Of a stretch of DNA of 38,730 nucleotides, positions 1-8,351 are shown piece by piece (positions within the stretch are counted from its first letter, which is position 1; each line of letters opens with the position of its first letter). A program made the translations under genes and the position numbers. The notes under the pieces are model-generated. The model searched no databases, had not been told where the DNA came from, and saw only the letters and a list, made by a program, of their open reading frames with translations. Source of the stretch: Mycobacterium sp. NAZ190054 (GTDB taxonomy: Bacteria; Actinomycetota; Actinomycetes; Mycobacteriales; Mycobacteriaceae); NCBI RefSeq assembly GCF_001545925.1, contig NZ_LMVQ01000135.1, forward strand, positions 1-38,730, given 5' to 3'.

Positions 1-1
1 G

Positions 2-130
2 GTGCGGGCGATCGTGCTGACCGGTTCGGGCCGGAACTTCAGCTACGGCCTCGATCTGGCCGCGATGGGTGACACGCTCGGGTCGATGATGGCCGACGCC
101 TCGTCGTCGAAGCCGCGGGCCGACTTCAGG
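2..130 (+). pseudogene. Enoyl-CoA hydratase (crotonase) internal fragment
   Basis: Frame 2 opens with VRAIVLTGSGRNFSYGLDL, a typical crotonase stretch: the strand before the first oxyanion-hole loop and the G-x-x-F-S-x-G-x-D-L segment. It continues about to the KPRADF codons near 112-129, then loses family resemblance and stops at 181. Both ends are missing, because the window edge cuts the start and the antisense lon sequence replaces the rest. It cannot encode a working enzyme here. Residues of the KPRADF type also occur in crotonases, so the exact junction with lon (100-130) cannot be placed by eye. The fragment is probably part of an intact gene elsewhere in the genome, brought here by assembly or rearrangement. 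Confidence 0.7.
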
Positions 131-1017
131 TCCGTCGAGTCCTCGGTGGTGACGTTCCGCGGCAGGTCCAGCACGGTGTAGAGCCAGGTGCGGATCCAGC
201 CGCCCTCCGGGCTCTGCTCGCTGGACCGTTCCAGCTTGCCGACCTCACGCAGCGCGGCCTCGCGCACCTTCTCCGGCAGGTCGGCGGCTTCCACCCGGGC
301 CCGGTAGTCCTCAGACCCCTCGGGTTCGTCCTCGCCGAGTTCCTTACGGATCGCGGCCAGTTGCTGACGCAGCAGGAATTCCTTCTGCTGCTTGTCCATC
401 CCGGCGCGGACATCCTCGGCGATCTTGTCGTTGACCTCGACTTCGGCCAGGTGGTCGCCGGTCCACTCGACGAGCAACCGGAGCCGGCGCTCGACGTCCT
501 CGGTCTCCAGCAGCTCGCGCTTCTGCACGTCGCTCAGGTACGACGCGTAGCCGGCGGTGTCGGCCAGTGCGGACGGATCGGTGATCTTGTTGACCACGTC
601 GACGATCTGCCAGGCCTCGCGGCGCTGCAGCATCGCCAGCAGCAGCTTCTTGTATTCGCCGGCAAGGGCTTTGGTCTCGTCGGTGATCACCGGATCGGCG
701 ACCTCGTCGACCAGCACCCACAGCGCGGCGCCGGGCCCGGTGGTCCCGGACCCGATGTGGGCCCGCTTCTCGCCGCGCACCACCGCGGCGGCACCGCCGC
801 TGGGGACACGCCCGACCTGCACGATCGTGGCGAGTACCCCGTAGGTGGGGTAGCGGTCGTCGAGGCGGGGGGCGATCAGCAGCTTGCCGGTGTCGCTGGC
901 CTGCGCGGCATCGACCGCCGCGCGCGCGGCGTCGTCCAGTTCGATCGGCACCACCATGCCGGGCAGCACGATCGGTTCGCTGACGAACAGCATCGGGACT
1001 TGCAGAGCTTCAGGCAT
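110..1017 (-). CDS. lon: ATP-dependent protease Lon, N-terminal part only
   Basis: Lon is a cytoplasmic AAA+ serine protease that degrades misfolded and regulatory proteins. About 300 residues are present: the substrate-binding LAN domain (VPMLFVSEPIVLPGMVVPIELDD near the N terminus), then the helical region with KEFLLRQQLAAIRKELGEDE and the LPEKVREAALREVGKLERSS stretch, ending at TEDSTDLKSAR. The Walker A/B ATPase motifs and the Ser-Lys protease domain are absent because the sequence switches to crotonase DNA near 110-130. The ATG at 1017 is preferred over the TTG three bases upstream; GGAGG lies at 1022-1026, 4 nt ahead. Family proteins are close to 780 residues. Identity is secure. Whether the truncation is real is doubtful (see findings). 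Confidence 0.9.
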
Positions 1018-1029
1018 CAAACCTCCAAA

Positions 1030-1050
1030 GTTGAACCTGATGCGCTCAAC
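1030..1050 (-). promoter_or_regulatory. HAIR-like HspR operator candidate upstream of lon
   Basis: On the lon strand the sequence reads GTTGAGC-N7-GTTCAAC, an inverted repeat with 7-nt arms 7 nt apart, 13 nt before the start codon. It resembles the HspR-associated inverted repeat (CTTGAGT-N7-ACTCAAG), matching 9 of 14 arm positions with the TTGAG and TCAA cores kept. lon is a known HspR target in Streptomyces, which makes the match plausible. HspR binding here is inference. Confidence 0.45.
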
Positions 1051-1098
1051 TATGGGGGTTCCGGATTTGTTCCCCCCTGCGCCGTGGGCGAACGGGGA

Positions 1099-2076
1099 CT
1101 ATGCGCCCGCGGCGGCCTGCCAGTCCCGGGCGGCGACGAGTTCCGGGATCAGCGTCTCGGTGAGCAGGCGGACGTCGTCGACCTCGTCACCCGGGTAGCG
1201 CAGCGTTCTGGTGGCGGTCGGCACGGCGCCGCCGACCCCGACGACCGCGGTACCGCGCGGCCCGGTCCATTCGGCCATCTGGGTCTCCCATCTCGACCCG
1301 GCGAAGACCAGCATGCGCAGATCGGTGTTCTTGGTGCGATACACGTCGACGTGGCTCCAGTCGCCGCTCTCGCAGCCGATCGCCGGCCTCCGCGGCCCTT
1401 CCCGGAACATCAGGGCACCCTGCTGCGCCGAGCACAGGCGGTGCGCCGGGGCGCACAGATGCGTCTCCGCCTCGCCGAGGAGCAGACTCGAAACATCGGG
1501 AAGCCAGTCGTTTTCGGTGGACAGCAACCAGTCGCTCGCGCGCGCCGCCGATCCGATCACCTCGACCAGCGCGTCGGTGGGCGTGTCGGTCAGCCGGCAT
1601 TCCAGAGCCAACAGCATCGCCAGGGTGTGCTGGTAGCTCCGGCACGCCACACCCCCCACCTCGGGCTCGGCCAGCAGTTCGACCGTCGCATCGCAGGCCC
1701 CGGTGATGGCCGAATCAGGGGTGTTCGTCAGCGCCACCGTCCGTGCCGAACGGTCCAGTCGGTCCAGGGCGTCGAGGGTTTCGACCGACGCGCCGGACGC
1801 CGAGGTGGCCACCACCAGTGTGCCCGGTCCCCACCGGGGCAGCAGCTCCGAGGAGGCGAGGTCCGAGACCGCGCAGATCCCGCGTGCGCGCAGCCTCGCC
1901 GCGGCGATCCCACCGGCATAGGCAGACGAGCCCATACCGACGAAGACGACACCGGACACTTCGGCGGGAATGGTCTGTGACCATGGATTGTGTTGCGCCA
2001 GTGTGTCGGCCAGGTTCGACAGGACATCCGGCTTGCGGGTGAGATCGGTCGCGAATCCGTCCGGTTTCATGGTCAT
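1099..2076 (-). CDS. SIS-domain sugar isomerase/deaminase-like protein
   Basis: A 325-residue protein with the tandem SIS (sugar isomerase) fold, which binds phosphosugars, typically aldose/ketose or amino-sugar phosphates. Visible marks are the first phosphate loop VVFVGMGSSAYAGG (about residues 43-56), the serine-rich loop VVATSASGASVETL (about 87-100) and a second SIS half after about 180. It resembles GlmS-isomerase, AgaS and FrlB-type enzymes but has no glutaminase domain. The ATG at 2076 sits in an ATGA overlap with the stop of the upstream kinase gene, implying translational coupling; an ATG at 2070 is an alternative. With the kinase it could convert amino-sugar phosphates to fructose-6-phosphate, but the substrate is not readable from sequence. 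Confidence 0.8.
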   Translation of the reverse strand: MTMKPDGFATDLTRKPDVLSNLADTLAQHNPWSQTIPAEVSGVVFVGMGSSAYAGGIAAARLRARGICAVSDLASSELLPRWGPGTLVVATSASGASVETLDALDRLDRSARTVALTNTPDSAITGACDATVELLAEPEVGGVACRSYQHTLAMLLALECRLTDTPTDALVEVIGSAARASDWLLSTENDWLPDVSSLLLGEAETHLCAPAHRLCSAQQGALMFREGPRRPAIGCESGDWSHVDVYRTKNTDLRMLVFAGSRWETQMAEWTGPRGTAVVGVGGAVPTATRTLRYPGDEVDDVRLLTETLIPELVAARDWQAAAGA

Positions 2077-3290
2077 CGGCTCATTTCGGTGATCAGGGCG
2101 GGCAGTGCGGCGTCGGGGACGTACATCCAGCGCGGGAGGTGGCGGGCGGCGTAGATGATCTCGCGCAGCACCTGTTGGAGCCGCAACGCCGGAAGCGCCG
2201 CGACCGTGTGGAGCTCACCGCGGCCCGCCTGGCCGAGTCTGCGGACGTACTGCTCCAGCAGGGCGGCCCTCGCCGCCTCGTCGACCGCACGCAGGGTTTG
2301 CGGATCGAGGGCACGGCGTCTCCCGGCGACGGCGGCGACGTGGGACAGCGACTGCAGGATGCCCGCCAGATCGACAGCGGCCGGAACGGGCAGCACCCGT
2401 TCGGCGGGGGCGAGCACCGGGTTGCCGTCGAAGTCGGTGATGACGAGCCGGTCGCCGGTGCGTAGCACCTGGCCGACGTGCAGATCGCCGTGCGCATCCA
2501 GGATCGGGACGTCGGTCAGGCCGGCCAGGCCCTCCAGCACGGCCGCGACGACGTCGGTGTGCTCATCCAGGAGCGCCGCACTGGCCGGGCCGGCGAGCGC
2601 CCGCGCCTCGGCCAGGGTGGCGAAGGCGTTGTCGCGCCAGCGTCGCGCGTCAGCGGGGCGGGACCGGGTGACGGTGGCCCCCAACGCGATGTGCAGATCG
2701 GCGACGATCTCGCCCAGGCTTCCGCAGGTGGCGGTCACGGCGGCGAGATCGCCGCCGGCGGCCGCGGCGACGAACAGCTCCACGGCCCAGGTCCAGCCGT
2801 CGACCGCGCCGGGCAGGTAACCGGTGACCGTCGCCACGAGGGTTTCGGCGCCGTCGTCGGGTGTCCAGGTGACCACCCCCCACGGGGTCGGCATCGCGGT
2901 GAACCCGGCGGCGATGAGCACCGACAGCCTGCCCGGGGCGGGATGGGGTCCCGGTTCCAGGTGGGTCGCCCACTTCACCACCGCCTGCTCTCCGACGATG
3001 ACCGACTCGTTGGTCTGGTCCACGGTGATCGGCCGTTCGGCACCCGGGGCGTACCGGTCGGTCCACGACACCACGGAGAACCGGCCGTGCCGCGAGTGTC
3101 CGGGGGTCTCGGCGAGCAACCGGACGAGCGCGTCGGCTGCACCACTGCCCGCCACCGCCCGCTGCCGGCCGCCGTCGGTGTCGACCACCGGTACGGCCGA
3201 GAGCTTTCCGTGCCGGTCCACGATGGCCAGGGCGTGGCGCTCTCCGAGCTTCAGCAGATCGGACGGCGCAGGGGGTACGTCGGGCGGCAC
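2073..3290 (-). CDS. Maltokinase-like aminosugar (glucosamine) kinase family protein
   Basis: A 405-residue kinase with the aminoglycoside-phosphotransferase fold. The N-terminal part (about 1-90) looks like the cap domain of maltokinases. The catalytic loop ILDAHGDLHVGQVL (about 265-278) and the Mg-binding DFDGNP that follows are intact. Actinobacterial glucosamine kinases (GlcNK) are maltokinase-like and phosphorylate glucosamine at C6. Its coupling to a SIS-domain gene supports an aminosugar rather than maltose as substrate; that is inference. The start is GTG at 3290, 3 bases after the stop of the glycosyltransferase gene, with no strong Shine-Dalgarno sequence, so translation probably depends on coupling. 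Maltokinase proper (Mak) is less likely because no treS or GMPMT genes are nearby. Confidence 0.7.
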   Translation of the reverse strand: MPPDVPPAPSDLLKLGERHALAIVDRHGKLSAVPVVDTDGGRQRAVAGSGAADALVRLLAETPGHSRHGRFSVVSWTDRYAPGAERPITVDQTNESVIVGEQAVVKWATHLEPGPHPAPGRLSVLIAAGFTAMPTPWGVVTWTPDDGAETLVATVTGYLPGAVDGWTWAVELFVAAAAGGDLAAVTATCGSLGEIVADLHIALGATVTRSRPADARRWRDNAFATLAEARALAGPASAALLDEHTDVVAAVLEGLAGLTDVPILDAHGDLHVGQVLRTGDRLVITDFDGNPVLAPAERVLPVPAAVDLAGILQSLSHVAAVAGRRRALDPQTLRAVDEAARAALLEQYVRRLGQAGRGELHTVAALPALRLQQVLREIIYAARHLPRWMYVPDAALPALITEMSR

Positions 3291-3293
3291 GGT

Positions 3294-4610
3294 TCAGCCG
3301 GCGGCGCTGCGGTGTGCCAGGCCCACGCGTTCGATGACATCGGCTGCCCGGCGCAGGCCGTCGCGTTCCCGCACGGCCGCACCGATCGCGGAAACCCGTT
3401 GGCGCATCGCGTCATCGGCCAGGATCCGGTCCAGCGCGCCGGTCAGTTCGTCGTCGGCGAAGTGATAGGTGTCCAGCCGGACGCCGAGCTTCAGTTCGTC
3501 GACGCGCTGGGCATTCTCGTACTGGTCCCAGAACAGCGGCAGCACGATCAGCGGTTTCCCGAAATGCAACGCCTCGGTGGTGGTGTTGTTGCCCCCATGC
3601 GAGATCACCACGTCGACAAGGGGGATGACCCGGGTCTGGGGCAGCATCTGCGCGCCGGCCATGTTGTCGGCGAGCGTGAGCTTGTCGGCCTGCGGGCCCA
3701 TGCTGACGATGAATCGATGGCGGGTCTTGCCCAGGATGTCGATCAGCCGCTGCATCAACGAGACGTCGGCGCCGCCGAGTGATCCCAGCGACAGGTAGAC
3801 CAAGGCACTGTCTGCTGGACGGTCGGCCATGCCGGGCGGCAGTTCGTACGCCTCATCGGTCTCCCGGATGCTGGAATCCACCCGCGTCCACGACGGGTCC
3901 AGCGGGCGCCGGTCGGTGTAGTCGGCCTCGGCGGGATAGAGGTAGATGGTGGCCGCGTTGTCACGGGGCATGAACTCCAGGTCCGGCAACGAGGCGCCGC
4001 CCTGCTCGCGCACCCAGGCGTCGAAGTCCTCCCACATCGGCCGCAGGCTCCGGTCGAACTCGGACCGGTAGACCGCCCAACCGGACCTGTCATCGCTGGG
4101 CAGACCCGAGAACGGCGGCGGCACATCAGGTCCCGGCACTTCCAGTGGGCTGCACGAGATGAACCGCACGAAGGGCTTGCCCGCGGTGGTCAGCGCGGGG
4201 AACAGCACGACGTTGTCCTCGACGATGACATCCGGCTGATGCTTGTCGACGATCTCCCGCAGGCGCGGTTCGCAGTACTTCGCGCCGTCGATCAGCGCCT
4301 GGTAGGTGGGTTTGATGAACGTCTCGAGTTGCTCGATGGTCGGCTTGGCGAACTCCGGTGCGGTCTCGGCGATGAAGTCGGTCCAGAACTGACCGGGATC
4401 GGCGTCTTCGTCGCCGTCGGCCGGTGGGGCCAGATCGACGAGTTCCTCGATGAAACCGAACGGGGCGATCTTGCCGGCCCAGGAGGATTCGGCCGCGAAG
4501 ACGATGGTGTGGCCACGCTCGCGGAGCTTGGCCGCGACTCCGATGCACTGATTGGTGGGCCCGTAGGCGGACTCCGGCCAGAACATGACGGTCAGGGCTT
4601 CGGTCATCAT
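3294..4610 (-). CDS. GT1 (MGT/UGT-like) glycosyltransferase
   Basis: A 438-residue GT-B glycosyltransferase of the macrolide/UDP-glucuronosyl type, expected to move a sugar from a nucleotide donor to a small-molecule or lipid acceptor in the cytoplasm or at the inner membrane face. The N-terminal Rossmann half starts with TVMFWPESAYGPTNQCIGVA; the C-terminal half carries the donor-binding signature VVISHGGNNTTTEALHFGKP followed by LPLFWDQYENAQRV, close to the UGT consensus. AAGGAAG lies just ahead of two ATGs (4610 and 4607), and the first overlaps the TetR stop as ATGA. It belongs to the operon TetR, glycosyltransferase, kinase, SIS, so it may use or modify an aminosugar product. Acceptor unknown. 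Confidence 0.85.
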   Translation of the reverse strand: MMTEALTVMFWPESAYGPTNQCIGVAAKLRERGHTIVFAAESSWAGKIAPFGFIEELVDLAPPADGDEDADPGQFWTDFIAETAPEFAKPTIEQLETFIKPTYQALIDGAKYCEPRLREIVDKHQPDVIVEDNVVLFPALTTAGKPFVRFISCSPLEVPGPDVPPPFSGLPSDDRSGWAVYRSEFDRSLRPMWEDFDAWVREQGGASLPDLEFMPRDNAATIYLYPAEADYTDRRPLDPSWTRVDSSIRETDEAYELPPGMADRPADSALVYLSLGSLGGADVSLMQRLIDILGKTRHRFIVSMGPQADKLTLADNMAGAQMLPQTRVIPLVDVVISHGGNNTTTEALHFGKPLIVLPLFWDQYENAQRVDELKLGVRLDTYHFADDELTGALDRILADDAMRQRVSAIGAAVRERDGLRRAADVIERVGLAHRSAAG

Positions 4611-5227
4611 TGCTTCCTTTCGCCGCCGTCACGGCGGGGCAGGGGGTGGCCGGTTGCCACCCGGGCGTAGTCGAGGATCAGTTCGATCGACGCATCGGCG
4701 TCCAGGCTCGGATGACGGGCCACCATGCGGTACCCGTAGGCGTCCTCCAGGGCCACGATGTTGCGGGCGATGGTCAGCGACGGCGAGGACAGCGTGAAAA
4801 CACCTTGCGCGGCACCCGATTCCAGGATCACCTGATACATCGCCACCTGCCGGTCGTAGAGTGCGGTGAGCAGCACGGCGTAGGTGGGATAACGTCCGGC
4901 GGCCCCACCGAGTTCGCACAGCAGCTTGACGGCCGGGTCGTCGGAGTCGACCGGCAGGCCGGACTCGATGGTCAGGACCAGGCGGCGGTCGGGTTCTGCG
5001 ATCCCCTCGATCCGGCGGAGACGTTCGTCGTAGAACCGCTCCATTCCGGCGCGGTTGGCCTCCACCAGCAGTGTCTGCACGTCGGGGAAGTGATAGAGGA
5101 CCGCGCCGGAGGTCAGGCCGGCTTCCGCCGCCACCTGGTTGAGCTGGACGCCGGCGCCGTGTTTCATCACCGCCCGCTGCGCTGCGTGCAGCAGGTTCGC
5201 GCGTCGTTCGGTGCGGCTGACCGCCAT
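4607..5227 (-). CDS. TetR/AcrR-family transcriptional regulator
   Basis: A 206-residue regulator. The N-terminal helix-turn-helix is clear (LNQVAAEAGLTSGAVLYHF, about residues 28-46), followed by the usual all-helical ligand/dimer domain. It is the first gene of the operon with the glycosyltransferase, kinase and SIS genes, and lies head to head with the FAD oxidoreductase gene, so it may autoregulate and also control the divergent gene. ATG at 5227 is preceded by GGGAGGT about 5 nt upstream, a strong ribosome site. Ligand unknown. Confidence 0.9.
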   Translation of the reverse strand: MAVSRTERRANLLHAAQRAVMKHGAGVQLNQVAAEAGLTSGAVLYHFPDVQTLLVEANRAGMERFYDERLRRIEGIAEPDRRLVLTIESGLPVDSDDPAVKLLCELGGAAGRYPTYAVLLTALYDRQVAMYQVILESGAAQGVFTLSSPSLTIARNIVALEDAYGYRMVARHPSLDADASIELILDYARVATGHPLPRRDGGERKQ

Positions 5228-5293
5228 CGCGTACCTCCCGGAGTATGCCGTGTGTCACTGTGCCAAAGAACCGGCGATTCGGCCAGCTTTCAT

Positions 5294-5364
5294 TGAATAG
5301 GAATTCAGGATTTGTTGGTTGATGCCGTCTGACATGCAGATCCTAATCTTGAGTTCTCTGAATT
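5294..5364. promoter_or_regulatory. Inverted repeats in divergent TetR / FAD-oxidoreductase promoter region
   Basis: The 206-bp region between the divergent genes is AT-richer than its surroundings. It holds TGAAT-agga-ATTCA at 5294-5307 and a longer pair of perfect 7-nt arms, AATTCAG (5302-5308) and CTGAATT (5358-5364). These are candidate operator sites for the adjacent TetR protein or DNA bends in overlapping promoters. No binding evidence is available. Confidence 0.3.
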
Positions 5365-5433
5365 GCAGTGCAACTATCGTCCTGCCATCCACTGCCCGCC
5401 GAGGGCGGGATCGATCGACACTTGGAGCCGGCC

Positions 5434-6834
5434 ATGAGAGCCACCGAACCCGCGCGGGATGAGCTGCGCGACGCCGAGCCGCGCCCCGTCTGGTGGGACG
5501 GGGTACAGACGGGCCCGCGCACCGAACCCCTGCGTGGACGGCGGAAGGCCGATCTCGTCATCGTGGGCGGCGGTTATACCGGTCTGTGGGCGGCGATCGA
5601 AGCGCTCACGGAGAACCCCGGCCGGGAAGTGGTCCTGCTCGAACAGTCATGGGTGGGAGCGGCGGCGTCGGGCCGCAACGGCGGGTTCGTCTCGGAATCA
5701 CTGACGCACGGCGTCGCCCACGGCGAGGCGAGGTGGCCCGACGAACTTGACGAGCTCCAGCGTCTGGGCCGGCAGAACGTCGCGCAGATCGCAGAATTCC
5801 TGCGTCGCAACAACATCGATGCCGATCTGCGCATGGTCGGCAAGACCACCCTGGCCAGAGCCCCGCACGAGGCCGAGGCGCTGCGGAACTCGATCCCGAG
5901 TCACACCCGCCACGGCGGACACGTCGAGTTCCTCGACCGTGACCAGGTTCGTGCCGACATCCACTCGAGCGCGTTCCTCGCGGGTCTGCGCATCCACGGC
6001 GGCGGCCTGGTCGATCCGATGGCCCTGGTGCTGGGGCTCAGGCGAGTCGCAGAAGACCTGGGCGCCAACATCTTCGAGGGTTCCGCGGCGACCGGCATCA
6101 CGCGCACGGGCGGCCACCTGACCGTGCGCAGCACGCATGGCGAGGTGGACACCTCGCACATCGTGCTCGCCTCCAACGCCTACAAGCCGCTGCTGCGGCG
6201 GCTCAGCGCGTGGATCCTGCCCGTCTACGACTACGTGCTCGCGACGGCGCCGCTCACCGCGGATCAGCTGGCCTCGATCGGGTGGACGCAGAACCAGGGT
6301 CTCACCGACGCCGGAAACCGGTTCCACTACTTCCGCAGAACCCGTGACGACCGGATCGTGTGGGGCGGTTACGACGCGATCTACCACTACGGCAACGCCG
6401 TCGCGCCGCAACTGGAACTGCGCGACCGGTCGCATCGGTTGCTGGCCCGGCACTTCCGCGAGACGTTCCCGCAACTGGCCGATGTGCCGTTCACGCACCG
6501 CTGGGGTGGTGTCATCGACACCACGAGCAGGTTCACACCGGTCTTCGGGACCGCCTTCGGCGGACGGCTGGCCTACGCGGTCGGATTCACGGGTCTCGGT
6601 GTGGCTTCGACCCGGTTCGGCGCGCGGGTGGCCCTCGACCTGCTGGCGGGGCGGCAGACCGAACGGACGCGCCTCAAGGCCGTCACCGGCACAGCGGTGC
6701 CGTTCCCGCCCGAGCCGTTGCGCTGGCCGGCGGTTGAGTTGACACGGGCCGCACTGGCGCGTGAGGACGAAACCGGGCGCAGGGGAGTGCTTTTGCGCGC
6801 ACTCGACCGTTTCGGTGTTGGCTTCAACAGTTAG
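5434..6834 (+). CDS. FAD-dependent amine/amino-acid oxidase (DAO/PuuB-like)
   Basis: A 466-residue flavoprotein of the DAO family. The dinucleotide-binding GGGYTG motif lies near residue 47 (DLVIVGGGYTGLWAA), followed by ASGRNGGF, a motif shared with gamma-glutamylputrescine oxidase PuuB/OrdL-type enzymes. The C-terminal FAD-contacting stretch is AVGFTGLGVASTRFG. Such enzymes oxidise primary or secondary amines, giving aldehyde, ammonia and H2O2. The next gene is an aldehyde dehydrogenase, which would take the aldehyde onward. I chose the ATG at 5434 because GGAG stands 6 nt ahead; a GTG at 5368 is in frame but has no ribosome site and would add 22 non-conserved residues. Substrate not determined. 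Confidence 0.8.
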   Translation: MRATEPARDELRDAEPRPVWWDGVQTGPRTEPLRGRRKADLVIVGGGYTGLWAAIEALTENPGREVVLLEQSWVGAAASGRNGGFVSESLTHGVAHGEARWPDELDELQRLGRQNVAQIAEFLRRNNIDADLRMVGKTTLARAPHEAEALRNSIPSHTRHGGHVEFLDRDQVRADIHSSAFLAGLRIHGGGLVDPMALVLGLRRVAEDLGANIFEGSAATGITRTGGHLTVRSTHGEVDTSHIVLASNAYKPLLRRLSAWILPVYDYVLATAPLTADQLASIGWTQNQGLTDAGNRFHYFRRTRDDRIVWGGYDAIYHYGNAVAPQLELRDRSHRLLARHFRETFPQLADVPFTHRWGGVIDTTSRFTPVFGTAFGGRLAYAVGFTGLGVASTRFGARVALDLLAGRQTERTRLKAVTGTAVPFPPEPLRWPAVELTRAALAREDETGRRGVLLRALDRFGVGFNS

Positions 6835-6846
6835 GGGAGTATGCGC

Positions 6847-8304
6847 ATGACCGCAGGACGATTCCACCGGGGTGAACGAGTCGCCGGCTCCGGGGCGATG
6901 CGGACCCTGGTCGATCCGTCGACCGGCGAGCCGACGGCGACCATCACCGAGGCGTCGATCGAGGAAGCCGGGCGGGCGATCACCACCGCCGCGGAAGCCT
7001 TTCCGGAGTGGTCTCGACGCACCGCAGGTGAGCGTGCACGCGTGCTGTTGCGATGGGCCGATCTGATCGACGCCCATGCGGCAGAGCTCACGGCGATCGA
7101 GGTGGCCGAAACGGGCAAGCCGGAAGCGGTGTTCCGCGACGGCGAGTTGCCGTTCGGCACGGACAACCTACGCTTTTTCGCCGGTGCCGGGCGCTCACTG
7201 GAGGAGACCGGCGCGGGCGTGCTCAGCGAGGGCTACACCTCGATGATCGTGCGCAGACCGGTGGGACCGGTCGTCGGTATCGCGCCATGGAACTTCCCGA
7301 TGATCATGGCGCTGTGGAAGATCGGGCCGGCGTTGGCCGCAGGCAACACGATCGTCGTCAAACCGGCGCCGTCGACACCGACGAGCACGCTCTCCATCGC
7401 CGAACTGGCCGTCCAGGCCGGCGTTCCGCCCGGCGTGCTGGAGGTGGTGACCGGTGATCAGGCGGTGGGTGAGGCGCTGGTCGCCGACGAGCGGGTTCAG
7501 CTCGTCTCGATCACCGGTTCGACGCGGGCCGGACGCCAGGTCATGTCGACCGCGTCGGTCCGCGGTGCGCGGGTCCACCTCGAACTCGGCGGTAAGGCGC
7601 CGTGTCTGGTGTTCGAGGACGCCCACCTCGACGACGCGGCGCGCGGTATCGCGATGGGCGCGACGTACAACTCGGGACAGGACTGCACCGCCGCCACCCG
7701 GGTGTATGCCCACCGGTCGATCCTCGACGACCTCGTCGACCGCCTGGCCGCCGCCTTCCGCGGCATCCGGGTCGGCGATCCGCGCGACCCGTCGACCGAT
7801 ATCGGTCCGCTGATCAGCACCGAACACCGCACGCGGGTACACGGTTTCGTCGAACGTGCCGTCGCGGCGGGCGCCGAGGTCCGCGCCGGTGGTGTGCTGC
7901 CGGACGGTCCGGGTGCCTACTATCCGCCGACCCTGATCACCGGGGCCGAGCAATCCGCCGAGATCGTCCAGGACGAGGTGTTCGGTCCGGTCCTGGTGGT
8001 GCTGCCGTTCGGTGACGAGGCCGAAGCGATCCGGCTGGCCAACGACTGTCGGTACGGGTTGGCCTCCTCGGTCTGGACCTCGGATGTGGCGCGCGCGCTG
8101 CGCACCGCCCATTCCATCGACGCCGGCGTGACCTGGGTCAACGACCATCTGCCGATCGCCTCGGAGGCACCGCACGGCGGTGTGAAGGCCAGCGGTTTCG
8201 GAAAGGACATGAGTCAGGCCGCGGTGGCCGAGTACACGGTGGCGCGACACATCATGGTCAAGCATGCGCCGCGCAGCGCGCACGACTCGTTTCGTCCCGC
8301 CTGA
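6847..8304 (+). CDS. NAD(P)-dependent aldehyde dehydrogenase (aminobutyraldehyde/succinate-semialdehyde type)
   Basis: A 485-residue aldehyde dehydrogenase oxidising an aldehyde to the acid. Visible are the N-terminal cofactor segment IAPWNFPMIMALWKIGPAL and VVKPAP, the general base Glu246 in LELGGKAP and the nucleophile Cys280 in YNSGQDCTAATRV. The GQDCTA form of the active-site loop is typical of aminobutyraldehyde dehydrogenases (PatD/YdcW-like), so it fits the amine-oxidase-like gene 12 bp upstream. Of two ATGs, 6847 is favoured: GGGGAG at 6834-6839 is 7 nt away, while the ATG at 6841 would be only 1 nt from it. The pair looks like an amine to aldehyde to acid pathway, perhaps polyamine degradation. 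Succinate-semialdehyde dehydrogenase is the main alternative. Confidence 0.85.
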   Translation: MTAGRFHRGERVAGSGAMRTLVDPSTGEPTATITEASIEEAGRAITTAAEAFPEWSRRTAGERARVLLRWADLIDAHAAELTAIEVAETGKPEAVFRDGELPFGTDNLRFFAGAGRSLEETGAGVLSEGYTSMIVRRPVGPVVGIAPWNFPMIMALWKIGPALAAGNTIVVKPAPSTPTSTLSIAELAVQAGVPPGVLEVVTGDQAVGEALVADERVQLVSITGSTRAGRQVMSTASVRGARVHLELGGKAPCLVFEDAHLDDAARGIAMGATYNSGQDCTAATRVYAHRSILDDLVDRLAAAFRGIRVGDPRDPSTDIGPLISTEHRTRVHGFVERAVAAGAEVRAGGVLPDGPGAYYPPTLITGAEQSAEIVQDEVFGPVLVVLPFGDEAEAIRLANDCRYGLASSVWTSDVARALRTAHSIDAGVTWVNDHLPIASEAPHGGVKASGFGKDMSQAAVAEYTVARHIMVKHAPRSAHDSFRPA

Positions 8305-8351
8305 CGATCCTCGGCCGGAATAGACCTCGGCTCTGAGGGGTCCTAGCAGCT

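Noticed and set aside
361..1980. Long 539-codon + strand open frame
   Set aside because: It runs antisense to lon and the SIS gene; its composition (Gly, Arg, Gln, His rich) is the usual shadow of GC-rich coding DNA, and no family motif is present.
5368..5433. GTG start for the FAD oxidoreductase
   Set aside because: No ribosome site, and the added residues lie within the promoter region; ATG 5434 has GGAG at the right distance.
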